Part shown: positions 1-9,236 of the stretch, one piece after another | Position numbering within the stretch: position 1 is the first letter of the stretch | How the letters are laid out: every line of letters begins with the position of its first letter | From: Anaerohalosphaera lusitana | GTDB lineage: Bacteria > Planctomycetota > Phycisphaerae > Sedimentisphaerales > Anaerohalosphaeraceae | Assembly: GCF_002007645.1 (NCBI RefSeq) | Contig: NZ_CP019791.1 | Location: 1,798,001-1,862,000, forward strand | Reading direction: 5' to 3' | DNA: 64,000 nucleotides | Notes under the pieces: generated by a model | What the model was told of the DNA's origin: nothing | The model's input: only the letters and a program-made list of their open reading frames with translations | The model's database searches: none | Position numbers and translations under genes: made by a program

Positions 1-2
1 CC

Positions 3-902
3 ACACCGGAGAACTTCACGACCGACTTCCTGGCCGACAAAGCGATCGAGTTTGTCACCGCCAACAGAAATGAGCCTTTCTGTTATATGGTAAGTATCCC
101 TGACCCGCACGGACCCAATTCAGTCCGACCACCATATGAAACCATGTACCAGGACCTTGATTTCCAGCCGCCCGAGACATCGAAAAAATCCGCCGAAGGA
201 CTTCCATCCTGGGGCAAGAAAGCACGACCGATCGGACCCCGCGGAATGGCAAAATACTTCGGCATGGTAAAATGCATCGACGACAACGTCGGCAAAATGG
301 TCGACCATCTCAAAAAGCTCGATCTGCTTGATAATACCATAGTTGTTTTCACCTCTGATCACGGCGACCTCTGCGGCGAACACAGTCGCAACAATAAAGG
401 CGTCCCTTACGAAGCCTCCGCAAAAATACCGTTCGTCATATCCTGGCCCAAAAAGATCAAAAAAGGCAACGTCATCAACCACGCCATGTCATGCGTGGAT
501 TTCCTGCCCACCGTACTCTCACTGATGGACGTGCCCACGTCCGGCAAAGAAGATGGCCGTGACGCTTCAGGACTGTTTACTGGCACCGATGGCAGTTACA
601 AAGACATAGCATTTATACGCGGAACCGGAGATAGAAATGGCACCGAAAAGGGCGATGACAAGGACAACTGGTTCGGTGTCGTAACCAGCCGTTATAAGTT
701 GATATATGCACCTGAAGACAAGCCCTGGCTCTTCGATCTGAAGAAGGATCCTGACGAACTTGTGAACTTCTACGAGGAACCGGCCTACAAAGATACTCGC
801 AAAGAACTGGCAAAAGAACTGATCGCTTACGCTAAAAAGCACAACGACCCGCGCATAACCGTCGCGACCACAAAAAAGTATCTTGCCGAAGCAATAGCAT
901 AG
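3..902 (+). CDS. Sulfatase, C-terminal part (5' end outside window)
   Basis: The reading frame is open from the window edge, so the N-terminal half, with the catalytic C-x-P-S-R site, is missing. What remains is a typical family-S1 sulfatase C-terminal half: the stretch VVFTSDHGDLCGEH carries the metal-binding Asp-His pair, and PFVISWP follows. The C-terminal subdomain contains the usual LFDLKKDPDE segment. The family hydrolyses sulfate esters, in planctomycetes mostly on algal or animal glycans. The substrate cannot be read from this fragment. A hairpin follows the stop and an IS630 element lies 120 bp downstream. Confidence 0.88.
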   Translation, partial: TPENFTTDFLADKAIEFVTANRNEPFCYMVSIPDPHGPNSVRPPYETMYQDLDFQPPETSKKSAEGLPSWGKKARPIGPRGMAKYFGMVKCIDDNVGKMVDHLKKLDLLDNTIVVFTSDHGDLCGEHSRNNKGVPYEASAKIPFVISWPKKIKKGNVINHAMSCVDFLPTVLSLMDVPTSGKEDGRDASGLFTGTDGSYKDIAFIRGTGDRNGTEKGDDKDNWFGVVTSRYKLIYAPEDKPWLFDLKKDPDELVNFYEEPAYKDTRKELAKELIAYAKKHNDPRITVATTKKYLAEAIA

Positions 903-916
903 CCTCAACAAGCGTT

Positions 917-948
917 TGCGGGCACGGGCTTCAAGGTTCGTGCCCGCA
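917..948 (+). terminator. Hairpin after truncated sulfatase
   Basis: A 10-bp perfect stem (TGCGGGCACG with CGTGCCCGCA) has a 12-nt loop and lies 15 bp after the sulfatase stop. Only a weak T-rich tail follows, so termination efficiency is uncertain. Confidence 0.55.
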
Positions 949-1036
949 TTGCACTTATTGTCCGCGACACACATTATGGGACCTGTCTGACGAAATTCCC
1001 AAAAAAGTGCAGCGGGCAGTATAATACGCATTGTGA

Positions 1037-1609
1037 TTAATTCTCATGCTTAATCCATTCAGTATTGCATATTGAGCAGAACATTTCTGAGGTTATATTG
1101 TTCCATGCAACTGTTCCTGCGTTGAATATTTCCTCATAATTTTTGTAAATGCGGTTGCTCAAGTAGTGACTCTTCATATAGGCCCAAAGACGTTCTATCG
1201 GATTCAATTCCGGACTGTATGCAGGCAGGTGAAGCAGGCTGATATTCTTCGGCACAACCAACTGTTTAGCGATATGCCAACCAGCCTGATCAAGAACCAG
1301 AACCACATGTACATCTTTGCCTGCCTCCTCGCTTATAAATCTCAGGTGGTGATTCATATAATCAGTGTTAACAGTCGGAGTAATCACAGCCGACGATTTG
1401 CCATTGACAGGATTGACAGCTCCAAAAATATATACCCAATCATACTCGGTCTGCTTTACTGCTGTAGGCCTGGATCCTTTTGGAGCCCAAACATTGGTCA
1501 GTGTTCCTTGCTGGCCTATTCGCACTTCGTCCTGGAACCAGATCTCAATTTTCTTTTCGGGGTTTTCTGTTCGGACTTTTTGGACAAAAAGGGGGCTTGC
1601 TCCAACCAC
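1037..1609 (-). CDS. IS630 transposase, catalytic frame (OrfB)
   Basis: This frame encodes the DDE superfamily endonuclease domain. The acidic triad is visible as D in WFQDEVRIGQ, D in VLVLDQAGWHIAK, and E in SPELNPIERLW. It lies in the -1 frame relative to OrfA. The overlap holds homopolymer runs in OrfA reading (five C followed by five T, then C-AAA-AAG) that could serve as a slippery site. All three catalytic acids are intact, so a frameshifted fusion of about 345 residues could be active. Confidence 0.85.
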   Translation of the reverse strand: MVGASPLFVQKVRTENPEKKIEIWFQDEVRIGQQGTLTNVWAPKGSRPTAVKQTEYDWVYIFGAVNPVNGKSSAVITPTVNTDYMNHHLRFISEEAGKDVHVVLVLDQAGWHIAKQLVVPKNISLLHLPAYSPELNPIERLWAYMKSHYLSNRIYKNYEEIFNAGTVAWNNITSEMFCSICNTEWIKHEN

Positions 1610-2085
1610 TGCTGCATTTTTTCCGGATCGTTCTTTCGGTGCTTAGGCCTTGGTTTTAGACATGAAAGCCCCAATCTATGCATTAGATCATAGACGCCGA
1701 AGAGCGAATATTTTACGCCAAATTCTCTTTCAAGAATCCGTCTTATGTCTCTGCCGCGTAGCACACATACACCACCGTCTGAATCGGTTGGTCCATCTTG
1801 AATTCGCTTGATCAACTCAGGCTCTTTTTTGCGTGGCAGTTTTGTAGGCCTGCCGCTTTGACGTTTTGGTGCGATAGCCTCAATGCCGCCATCACGGTAG
1901 AAATAACACCATCGCTGAACGAAGTTTTTGCTGCGATCAAGTTTTGTCATGATCGCTTTTGTTTGCCATCCCTCCAATGCCAGGGCTACCACCCGATATC
2001 GATCTCGCTGCTTTGCATTGGTTTCAATCCGAGCTTTTTCTTTTAACTTTTGCAGGTCACCGTACTTGATCTCACTGATGTGCAT
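1516..2085 (-). CDS. IS630 transposase, N-terminal frame (OrfA)
   Basis: This 189-residue product carries the DNA-binding half of an IS630 transposase. A helix-turn-helix region at about residues 25-65 (RYRVVALALEGW... KNFVQRW) is followed by a second winged-helix-like region around GVKYSLFGVYDLMHRLG. The reading frame runs past the start of the catalytic half and ends in a basic out-of-frame tail. The catalytic half is encoded in the -1 frame, with a 94-nt overlap. Either programmed frameshifting or a mutation separates the two. Confidence 0.85.
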   Translation of the reverse strand: MHISEIKYGDLQKLKEKARIETNAKQRDRYRVVALALEGWQTKAIMTKLDRSKNFVQRWCYFYRDGGIEAIAPKRQSGRPTKLPRKKEPELIKRIQDGPTDSDGGVCVLRGRDIRRILEREFGVKYSLFGVYDLMHRLGLSCLKPRPKHRKNDPEKMQQWLEQAPFLSKKSEQKTPKRKLRSGSRTKCE

Positions 2086-2353
2086 GCCATATTTCCTTTC
2101 ATTTTTTAGGAATTATGACACATCATTAGCGATGGCGCAAGTCTAAAACCGTGGCGCGCGAAAAAATTTCACAATGCGTATAACTGATTACATAAAGCAA
2201 ACCCCTCTTTAGCACCGTTTAGTGCCATTATAAACACAATTCGAGTGACAGCGTCCTGGGATATCCCCCACATCTGTTTTTTCCTTCAATGGCTCCCAAT
2301 TCTGACCGATACTTCAATCGAGTGATTTTATGTTCCAGGAAGGAGCTGATAAT

Positions 2354-2689
2354 ATGGGTATTGAAAATTGGTCGGACAACGTGGTTGTTTTGGATCTGGC
2401 TGCAGAACCGGATCTCGGAGAAGAGCTGGAATCTGCTGTATCCCTCGCACAGAAAAAGGGCGATGTGAACGTAGTGGTCGATTTCACGGACGTGGACATC
2501 ATTACCTCTTCGAGCATTGCAAAACTGCTTAAGCTAAGAAAAGTGCTCACCGATACCGGCCGCCAACTGATATTCACGGGTGTCGGTTCGCAGACAATGT
2601 CGGTTTTCAAGGTCACTGCACTTGATTCTGTTTTCGAGTTCGTAGATGATAAATTCGTAGCGCTGGCAAGCCTGCAAATGGCTGGATAA
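2354..2689 (+). CDS. STAS-domain protein, anti-sigma factor antagonist type
   Basis: A 111-residue single-domain STAS protein of the SpoIIAA/RsbV type. These cytoplasmic proteins bind an anti-sigma factor kinase and are controlled by phosphorylation of a serine at the end of the second strand-helix unit. The segment VVDFTDVDIITSSSIAKLLK has that topology, and its serine cluster contains the candidate phosphosite. The ATG at 2354 is chosen because AGGAAGGAG sits 8 bp upstream. An in-frame ATG at 2330 would place the ribosome site inside the gene. No anti-sigma kinase lies nearby, so its partner is unknown. Confidence 0.85.
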   Translation: MGIENWSDNVVVLDLAAEPDLGEELESAVSLAQKKGDVNVVVDFTDVDIITSSSIAKLLKLRKVLTDTGRQLIFTGVGSQTMSVFKVTALDSVFEFVDDKFVALASLQMAG

Positions 2690-2730
2690 GTAAGGCAAAA
2701 CTGAAGTAGTTTTACAGCAGGACGTACCTG

Positions 2731-2758
2731 TTGACTTTAACTGCTGCGCTGCTATAAT
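2731..2758 (+). promoter_or_regulatory. Predicted sigma-70-type promoter of rnc
   Basis: TTGACT at 2731-2736 and TATAAT at 2753-2758 are separated by 16 bp, about 100 bp upstream of rnc. It is one of the best matches to the housekeeping consensus in the window. Confidence 0.7.
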
Positions 2759-2855
2759 ACCCGCGTTAAACAGAACCTGGCAAGCCTGCCTCGAAGGCCG
2801 TCTTCAAGTACAGCGGCTTTCGAAATGGGCTCGCTTCTCATGTAAGGCCCAAAAT

Positions 2856-3548
2856 ATGGAAGATCGCCAGATCCAGCAGCTCGAAGAGCTGATCGGTTAC
2901 CGTTTCAATGACAGATCGCTTCTGATAGAATCGTTCACCCATTCATCCCACGCCGACCACCGCCTAAAGAGTAATGAAAGATTGGAGTTCCTCGGCGATG
3001 CGGTCCTCGACCTTGTCATCTGCAAGGCCCTCTTCGATCAGTTCCCCGACTACCTCGAAGGCGATCTCACCAAGATAAAGAGCATGCTAGTCTCGCGAAA
3101 AACCTGCGCAAAGATCGCCTCACAGCTCGACCTGCCTCAATTCACACGGGTCGGTAAGGGCATGGATCAGACCCGCGCAATGGAGGGTTCAATAGCGGCA
3201 GGGCAGCTCGAAGCCATCATCGCCGCCATCTATCTCGACGGCGGTTACGACGCAGCCGCAAAGTTCATAATCAATTCCTTCGAACCGCTCATCGTAAAAG
3301 CCGACGCCAAACAGCATCACGAAAATTACAAATCGATGCTCCAACAGTTCGCCCAGTGTCAGTTCGGCCAAACCCCCGCATACCAGCTTCTCGATGAGAA
3401 GGGGCCAGACCATGACAAGTGTTTCGAAGTGGGTGTAAACATAAGCGATCATACTTTCCCCGCTGCCTGGGGAAACACAAAAAAAGAAGCCGAGCAGAAA
3501 GCCGCCCTGAATGCCCTGGTTGAATTACGTCAGATCAAATCACAATGA
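2856..3548 (+). CDS. rnc: Ribonuclease III
   Basis: This 230-residue double-stranded-RNA endonuclease processes rRNA precursors and structured mRNAs. The nuclease domain (about residues 1-150) has the family signature NERLEFLGDAVLDLV with its metal-binding Glu and Asp residues, and a second acidic site in QLEAIIAAIYLDGGY. A double-stranded-RNA-binding domain follows at about 157-226, ending AAWGNTKKEAEQKAALNAL. Length and order are normal. Long inverted flanks around the 23S gene in this window are a likely substrate. Confidence 0.96.
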   Translation: MEDRQIQQLEELIGYRFNDRSLLIESFTHSSHADHRLKSNERLEFLGDAVLDLVICKALFDQFPDYLEGDLTKIKSMLVSRKTCAKIASQLDLPQFTRVGKGMDQTRAMEGSIAAGQLEAIIAAIYLDGGYDAAAKFIINSFEPLIVKADAKQHHENYKSMLQQFAQCQFGQTPAYQLLDEKGPDHDKCFEVGVNISDHTFPAAWGNTKKEAEQKAALNALVELRQIKSQ

Positions 3549-3569
3549 CAACCGTCAACCGGGCCGGCC

Positions 3570-3821
3570 TCAAGTGGTGATAAAATGAACTATCACATGA
3601 AGGCCCGCCCCCGCCAACACTATAAACACACTCAGCGTGAGAAACAGCACCACGACTTCTTTGATAAATTTGGCAGGGAACAGAACCCGCATCTTGGTCG
3701 CTTTGTACACTATCGCTATCGCCGCCAGCAGCGGAAACATCCACAGCAGGGACGCAGGATCCATCTTAATGCTCATCGGCGAAGTGAAACTGCCCAGAAT
3801 AATTGCAAGACTACTGAACAT
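3570..3821 (-). CDS. Small membrane protein, unknown function
   Basis: This 83-residue protein has three hydrophobic stretches, at about residues 4-14, 22-38 and 57-80, with a short basic loop (KATKMRVLFPAKFIKE). The ATG at 3821 is preceded by GAGGAGGAAG and overlaps the 3' end of the upstream gene by 11 bp, so the two are probably translationally coupled. I do not recognise the family. It ends a three-gene unit behind the SurA-like chaperone gene, suggesting an envelope role. Longer upstream starts would run into the neighbouring gene. Confidence 0.65.
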   Translation of the reverse strand: MFSSLAIILGSFTSPMSIKMDPASLLWMFPLLAAIAIVYKATKMRVLFPAKFIKEVVVLFLTLSVFIVLAGAGLHVIVHFITT

Positions 3822-4230
3822 CTTCTTCCTCCTCACCGATGATCTCTCCTCGACCGCTGTGTGCCATATAAACAGCACTGATCACGCACAGCAAATTAAG
3901 CAGTCCTGCAACAGTCGTATATATCTGGCCTATATCGCTCTCGCGTCCGTACACCACAAGCCCCTTGGAAGCAGTCATTTGGCCGACCATCGCCACCAGA
4001 GGAGACACGAGCATCTGCCCGATATACCACAGCCCGCCCGCATTCGGATTGACCACGGCTATCGATCCCACAAACAGACCTATCGCGAACGTGCTTAATA
4101 TCGTCACGCATATTATCGCGCCACGGCGTTTCTCCTTGATCATGAAATGACCCGCGCCCGGAATTATCCACGCAAGGGCACCCACGGTAAGCAGAAAGAT
4201 CGTATGGTCTGTGCCGGATCGATTGGGCAT
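3811..4230 (-). CDS. Membrane protein, DUF6677-like
   Basis: This 139-residue protein has about four membrane segments and an acidic C-terminal tail (GEEEEDVQ). The start LAWIIPGAGHFMIKEKRRG resembles small planctomycete membrane proteins of the DUF6677 type. That match is from memory and not certain. The ATG at 4230 follows the stop of the SurA-like gene within 4 bp; a GTG at 4233 is an alternative. It sits in the middle of an apparent three-gene operon. Function unknown. Confidence 0.68.
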   Translation of the reverse strand: MPNRSGTDHTIFLLTVGALAWIIPGAGHFMIKEKRRGAIICVTILSTFAIGLFVGSIAVVNPNAGGLWYIGQMLVSPLVAMVGQMTASKGLVVYGRESDIGQIYTTVAGLLNLLCVISAVYMAHSGRGEIIGEEEEDVQ

Positions 4231-4233
4231 CAC

Positions 4234-6402
4234 TTACTCCGTCTCAGTCTTATCATCGGCCGCTTCCGCATCCTGCTCAGCAGATTCCTCAGCAGCCTCT
4301 TCGTCGTCCGTTTCCCATTCAAAGTCGGTTCTGGCCCGGATATTATCAGGCAGGTAGTGCAGCAGCATAACGCTCTGGGCACTCATCTGTGCCGCCGCCA
4401 TCGCACGTCTGCCTTTTTGCTCGGCCAGTTGTTTCGTAGTAGCGTGCTTGATGTCGATCTCTTTGACAACATACCACGCTTTTTCAGGAGCGAACTCAAC
4501 CGCTGCCGGCGTTTCGACATCTGACGACTCATAGAAAAGGTCAGCTTTCCTACCCTGTGATGCAAAGTTTTTGATGTAATCAACTCTGCCCGGCATAGCT
4601 TCCATCGCGGACTCGATCGAGTACTCCTGCATCAGCGACAGCCGTCTCTGTTCCGTGAACTCCTCTGTGCTGACCTGCTCATTGTCACCATCCTCTTCGT
4701 CCGTCTCAGCAAGTACCTGTTCCCAGCCTTCGCTTGCGATCCGTTCGATCAGAGCATCGGCCTTAGACTTGGCGATCTCCAGGGCCTTGAGCGTTTTCAC
4801 GTCTTCCACGACCTGATCTTGTACTGAGAACACTTCTCTTGCGTCCGACCCCGGCTTAACTCCGGTAACATCATAGCTCGTATCCAGCGATTCGGGCACC
4901 TGCTCTTGTTTCGCATCGATGACGCGTACAATGGCTCTCGAATCAAATCCCCGAAGTGCGCCAAGGTTTTCCCACATCCGCGGTGCATCTGCTTCGTACT
5001 GCCCAAGCTCGGTAACCCCAAGCTCCTCTACCGCAAAAACAGCCTTCATAAGCTCTGTCCCCGCCGTGCCCGCAGCCTCCAGACGCATTCGGCCGATATT
5101 CTGGTCGCTCGCAAGATCCTCAGCACTCAGGTAACCCGTCTTGCCCGCGTAGACCTTCACGCCGTGCTTCTCTGTAAGGTTCTGAGCGATCTGCTCGTAA
5201 TTAACGGCACTTTCCTTAAGCTCCTCTACAGACGCTTCCTGAAGATCGACACCGATCAAACCCTCATCAGCCATTTCGATGGCTTCGTTGATTATCATAT
5301 CGGCTCGGCTGTTCTTACGCTGCCTGATAATACGGTTTCGGATCTGGCCCCTGACCTCTGCAAAGTCCTTGACTTTCTGAACCTTTTCACCTTCAGGCTC
5401 ATCAGGATTGACCGGCTCTTCGGTTGTGAATTCGTGCGTATTGGTCTGATAGTACTCCGTAAGCTCCTCAGCGGTTGGCTTCTCGATGATGTCCTCGATC
5501 TCATCCAACTGCAGATAAATGTAACCAAGCTGAACCCGCGCGGGCAGCATGTATCCAAAACCGTACGGATTAGCTTCCGTATATTTGCCCTGACGGAATT
5601 CCTTGTAAGTGTCAAACTGCTCCTGCAGTTCCTCATCTGAAGGATCTACCACCATATCGGTGTAATCGTCCGCTGAAAATTCAACGTATTCAGCCGACAC
5701 GGTCTCATTCTCAAACCCAATTCCGCTTCGTACCTGTCCCAGCGTAACATTCTGCGTAGAACAAATGGTTTCGCCGTACAGCATTACCGACCACAGATCG
5801 GCAAAAACCTTCAATATCTGATCCTCGGTCAGTCTCTGCTGCTCCATGACGCTGTTCAGTATCTGAGCCGAAGAAACCCGTCCCTGCGTCATGCTGCTTA
5901 TTATGGCGTCCAGTATCTGACCGGCTTCTTCATTAGTGATGATAAAGCCCGCATTGCGAGCCTCTTCCTTCAGCAGTATCCAGTTGATCGTCGGATTAGC
6001 GCCTGCCTGCTTGAAGAACTCGTTCACGTCTTCAAGCTTTATTGTCGGCGTGCTGGCGGCCCTCTGGGCCAACTGGCTGTTCAGGTTCGCCGCATACTCG
6101 GAATTCGGGAAAAGCAACTGCCCCAGAAGCTGTGCATTGAGCTCACCCCGCTGAGAAGGCTGATACATGAATGCGTTCATGTTGAGCATCCGCAGGAGGT
6201 CCAGCTCGCTCTGAGCTACCCGCATCTCCATCTGGGTTATCTTCTCGCCGTCCTGGTAGGTCGCCACCGCACGGTTGCCCCCGCCTATTCGAGACAGGAT
6301 TTGCGTCAGTGCATAACCGCCCACAAATGCGATCATGATCACGATCACAAAAATAGCCATCAGCTTACGCTCGTTCTTGCGGATCCACTTGATGAGATTC
6401 AT
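4234..6402 (-). CDS. SurA/PpiD-like membrane-anchored chaperone
   Basis: This 722-residue protein begins with a basic cytoplasmic start and one membrane anchor (KLMAIFVIVIMIAFVGGYAL, about 14-33). An N-terminal SurA-like helical domain follows at about residues 40-220. The long periplasmic region contains repeated segments such as PTAEELTEYYQTN, which resemble linkers before parvulin domains. A clear parvulin active site is not obvious, so isomerase activity is doubtful. The C-terminus is strongly acidic. Such proteins help outer-membrane and secreted proteins fold. It is first in a minus-strand unit with two small membrane proteins. Confidence 0.78.
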   Translation of the reverse strand: MNLIKWIRKNERKLMAIFVIVIMIAFVGGYALTQILSRIGGGNRAVATYQDGEKITQMEMRVAQSELDLLRMLNMNAFMYQPSQRGELNAQLLGQLLFPNSEYAANLNSQLAQRAASTPTIKLEDVNEFFKQAGANPTINWILLKEEARNAGFIITNEEAGQILDAIISSMTQGRVSSAQILNSVMEQQRLTEDQILKVFADLWSVMLYGETICSTQNVTLGQVRSGIGFENETVSAEYVEFSADDYTDMVVDPSDEELQEQFDTYKEFRQGKYTEANPYGFGYMLPARVQLGYIYLQLDEIEDIIEKPTAEELTEYYQTNTHEFTTEEPVNPDEPEGEKVQKVKDFAEVRGQIRNRIIRQRKNSRADMIINEAIEMADEGLIGVDLQEASVEELKESAVNYEQIAQNLTEKHGVKVYAGKTGYLSAEDLASDQNIGRMRLEAAGTAGTELMKAVFAVEELGVTELGQYEADAPRMWENLGALRGFDSRAIVRVIDAKQEQVPESLDTSYDVTGVKPGSDAREVFSVQDQVVEDVKTLKALEIAKSKADALIERIASEGWEQVLAETDEEDGDNEQVSTEEFTEQRRLSLMQEYSIESAMEAMPGRVDYIKNFASQGRKADLFYESSDVETPAAVEFAPEKAWYVVKEIDIKHATTKQLAEQKGRRAMAAAQMSAQSVMLLHYLPDNIRARTDFEWETDDEEAAEESAEQDAEAADDKTETE

Positions 6403-6642
6403 ATCAGTACCTTTTTAAACACAAAAATCGCCGTTTTTTCGTTATTTACAAGACTGTAAAGTATAGGTAACTCGCTATTGTTTGCAAGAAAAATAAAGGA
6501 CTTACGCCATTTCGGGCGACAAAGCTGATTGAAGGGCAAGCGGGCACAAAAAGAATTGTTGAAAAAACACAGCAACTAGCGCAGAATGCCCTTTATCAAT
6601 GAGAAAATAGTCAAAAACGCGCCCCTTTACGGAGAAATATAT

Positions 6643-7518
6643 ATGAATGACAAACAAGGACCCCATGATATTGTCGATACGACGGATTGTTTTGAAGCGA
6701 TCAGCGTCTTCAAGTCCGCCAAAAACTTCCTTTTTATGATCATCCTGATCTGCCTGCTGCTCACGCAGGGAGTATTCTGGCTCAAAGAAGTCGGCTACAT
6801 CGAGGCCGCCCCGGATGATGAGCCAGAGGTGGCCCTGCTCGCATTTGCCGACACCGACCCGGATCCGCTGCCCCAGCCAGAACCCGAGCAAAACAGCGAT
6901 CAGGCCCAGGATGATGCTGCTCAGGACATTCTTAAGGACACTCCCGCCCAAATTGAAGAAAAGGCCCGACAAGCCGCAGACCAGCTTCTTGGCGAGACAG
7001 CATCCGAGGACCAGCCGACCCAGGAGGGCGAACAGGTCGAGCAAGGAGATGCCGCAGAAGAAACCCAGGATGCGTCCGAGCCATCCGAAAACCGTCTCAG
7101 TATCATTAAACCCGGCAAAAAACACATCATCGCAGCGGTCAAGATCGCTAACTTTATTCTCGTACTCGCTTCCGTAACATACTGTCTGCTGCTGCTTATG
7201 AGCGTCAAAATATCCCTTGCGGGCCGAATGGGAGGCCTGACGCACATTTCCCGCGCCTTCCTCTGCTCACTGTACTTCCTCGTTTTTCTGCTTCCATGGC
7301 AGACTTTGCTGCCAGGCGTCGTGACCGGCACTATTTACGCCCCCGCAGAACTCATGACCGGCTGGCAGAATGTAGACGACAGCACCGGCACGCAGATCCT
7401 TTATTACCTGCGTTTCGTAGGCATGTGGGTACTCGTTCTCATCCTTCTGCTCAACGCTCAGATACGCTCGGCCCGCTGGTCAAGGACCACACTGAGAAGA
7501 CTGGGCATCATCCAGTAA
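6643..7518 (+). CDS. Membrane protein with long acidic linker, unknown function
   Basis: This 291-residue protein has one membrane segment near the start (about 28-48). A Glu/Gln/Pro-rich acidic linker (about 60-150) follows, then three more membrane segments (about 160-187, 203-225, 253-275). The ATG at 6643 is chosen because GGAGAA lies 6 bp upstream; an earlier in-frame ATG at 6586 lacks a ribosome site. It is divergent from the SurA-like gene and precedes the sulfatase gene by 42 bp. I do not recognise the family. The linker probably extends into the periplasm. Confidence 0.72.
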   Translation: MNDKQGPHDIVDTTDCFEAISVFKSAKNFLFMIILICLLLTQGVFWLKEVGYIEAAPDDEPEVALLAFADTDPDPLPQPEPEQNSDQAQDDAAQDILKDTPAQIEEKARQAADQLLGETASEDQPTQEGEQVEQGDAAEETQDASEPSENRLSIIKPGKKHIIAAVKIANFILVLASVTYCLLLLMSVKISLAGRMGGLTHISRAFLCSLYFLVFLLPWQTLLPGVVTGTIYAPAELMTGWQNVDDSTGTQILYYLRFVGMWVLVLILLLNAQIRSARWSRTTLRRLGIIQ

Positions 7519-7560
7519 GCAGTGAGTCAGAATTTTCAAATATATTTAAAGGACTGTGGC

Positions 7561-9228
7561 ATGTTCAATAAACCACTGATTAAAGGGTCGATTCCTTTAT
7601 ATTTTATAGCTATTCTTGCAGTTCTACCCTTATCTGCGGAGTTCGCTTTTTCGGCAAACAAACCCAATATCATGCTCATCCTGGTAGACGACGTCGGCTA
7701 TGCGGATGTTGGCGTTTTTTCTGCAAGGCTCAATAACACGACCACCGACAAGCTTTACTATGAAACTCCTCGGCTCGACAGGTTGGCTGAGCAGGGGACG
7801 ATGTTTACTCAATTCTATGCGTGCTCAGTATGTGCCCCTTCTCGGGCAAGCCTCATGACCGGCAAGATGAACAATCGCATGGGTATGTGGGATGCTTATG
7901 CCGGCACAAGGACGACTTTCGAAAAAACAGGAAAGCAAGTACCTCAGGGGTGTCATGTTCTTGATCATGAACCATTGAAAGAATATCGTTATAAGAAAGA
8001 TGATATTGCAGCTCGCGGTATGACCATACCAATTGCTGCAACGGCATTACACGATGTGAAAACCATTCCGAAGGCTTTGAACGGCTATCACACGGCCTTT
8101 ATCGGGAAATGGCATTTGGGAAGTCATAACCATAAAGGATACCGTCCTGAAGACCAGGGATTCGACGAGACACTCGCTTATTTTGACGGGGGTGGTTCAG
8201 GGTACTACTGGCCTTTTAGGGCATATGCTGCCCGCACAAAAAAATGGGACAAACCGGGACCGGACCTCACTCCGCGTCAGGACTATCTTAGCGATGATAT
8301 CGCAGCGCGGGTCAATAGGTTTTTAGAAGAACGTGTTGCCGACGATGAAGATAAGCCTTTCTTTTTGTATCTTGCCCATCCGGCCGCTCATTCCCCGATC
8401 CAGTCCCGCGCTGACAACCTTGCTTATTTTAAGAAAAAGAAGAAGATACCCGGCCTGATCGGCCATAAAAATCCCGAATATGCAGGTCTGATCAAGGGGT
8501 TGGATCGCAGTATTGGTCAGATTTTGGACAAGCTGGATGAACTGAAGCTGACGGACAATACGGCCGTGATCTTTATTTCTGACAACGGCGGCCACCCCAG
8601 ATATACGCGTAATACTCCCCTGCGGGGAGGTAAGTCCATGCTGTACGAAGGGGGTGTCCGTGTGCCGATGATCATTCGCTGGCCAGGCAAGACCCGGGCG
8701 GGCGCAGTTTGCGATGTTACATCAGATATAACCGATATTTACCCGACTGTAATGGCGATGGCAGGGGTGGACTACAGTGACTTCAAGGCGGATGAGACTA
8801 CAGACGGCCAATCGCTGACGCCTTTATTCAGTGACCTGAAAAATGCAAAACAAGGTTATACACGCAATGAGTTTTATCAGTTCTACGGTAAGCTGGGGTA
8901 TTCCGGTTTTCACAATTTCTCCACCTGGGCTACACTGCGCAAGGGTGACTTTAAGCTGCATTATGACTACCAGGGCAAGGTGGAGCTTTACAACATTGCC
9001 GAAGATATTTTCGAAAAGAGGGACCTCACCAAAAGCAAACCCAAGATGGCACACGATATGCTGGTACAACTGACCGATTGGCTCAAGGCCAACTGCAACG
9101 CGGCTTATCTGCCGAAACCCAATCCGGAATTCAATCCGAAGGGGAAATTGCCGTATGGGCCTTATATCCCTCTTGAACAGTTAAAAGCTTCATTGAAAAA
9201 GAAGGCAGCCGCAAATTCAAAGCAGTGA
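7561..9228 (+). CDS. Secreted sulfatase (family S1)
   Basis: This 555-residue exported sulfatase has a signal peptide (hydrophobic core IPLYFIAILAVLPL). Metal-binding DD is at about residues 43-44. The catalytic motif CAPSRASLMTG has Cys91, the residue converted to formylglycine. GKWHLG is at about 182-187, and FISDNGG at about 338-344 supplies the second metal site. In anaerobes the Cys-type site needs a radical-SAM maturase, which is not in this window. The ATG at 7561 is chosen because it gives a compact signal peptide. Unlike its neighbours, the gene does not show the C-rich top-strand bias of the region, which hints at recent arrival. Confidence 0.93.
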   Translation: MFNKPLIKGSIPLYFIAILAVLPLSAEFAFSANKPNIMLILVDDVGYADVGVFSARLNNTTTDKLYYETPRLDRLAEQGTMFTQFYACSVCAPSRASLMTGKMNNRMGMWDAYAGTRTTFEKTGKQVPQGCHVLDHEPLKEYRYKKDDIAARGMTIPIAATALHDVKTIPKALNGYHTAFIGKWHLGSHNHKGYRPEDQGFDETLAYFDGGGSGYYWPFRAYAARTKKWDKPGPDLTPRQDYLSDDIAARVNRFLEERVADDEDKPFFLYLAHPAAHSPIQSRADNLAYFKKKKKIPGLIGHKNPEYAGLIKGLDRSIGQILDKLDELKLTDNTAVIFISDNGGHPRYTRNTPLRGGKSMLYEGGVRVPMIIRWPGKTRAGAVCDVTSDITDIYPTVMAMAGVDYSDFKADETTDGQSLTPLFSDLKNAKQGYTRNEFYQFYGKLGYSGFHNFSTWATLRKGDFKLHYDYQGKVELYNIAEDIFEKRDLTKSKPKMAHDMLVQLTDWLKANCNAAYLPKPNPEFNPKGKLPYGPYIPLEQLKASLKKKAAANSKQ

Positions 9229-9236
9229 GTGACAAA

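Larger units (their letters stand above)
1025..2180. mobile_element. IS630-family insertion sequence
   Basis: The element has 12-bp terminal inverted repeats, TACGCATTGTGA at 1025-1036 and its complement at 2169-2180. The outermost TA on each side fits the TA target duplication typical of IS630/Tc1-type elements. It encodes a DDE transposase on the minus strand, split into two overlapping frames. The transposase stop codon lies directly against the left repeat, so the boundary is well defined. The total length of about 1.15 kb is normal for the family. Confidence 0.88.

Noticed and set aside
6502-7245. 247-codon minus-strand frame over the acidic-linker membrane gene
   Set aside because: It overlaps a gene with a ribosome site and clear membrane helices on the plus strand, and its own product shows no domain.
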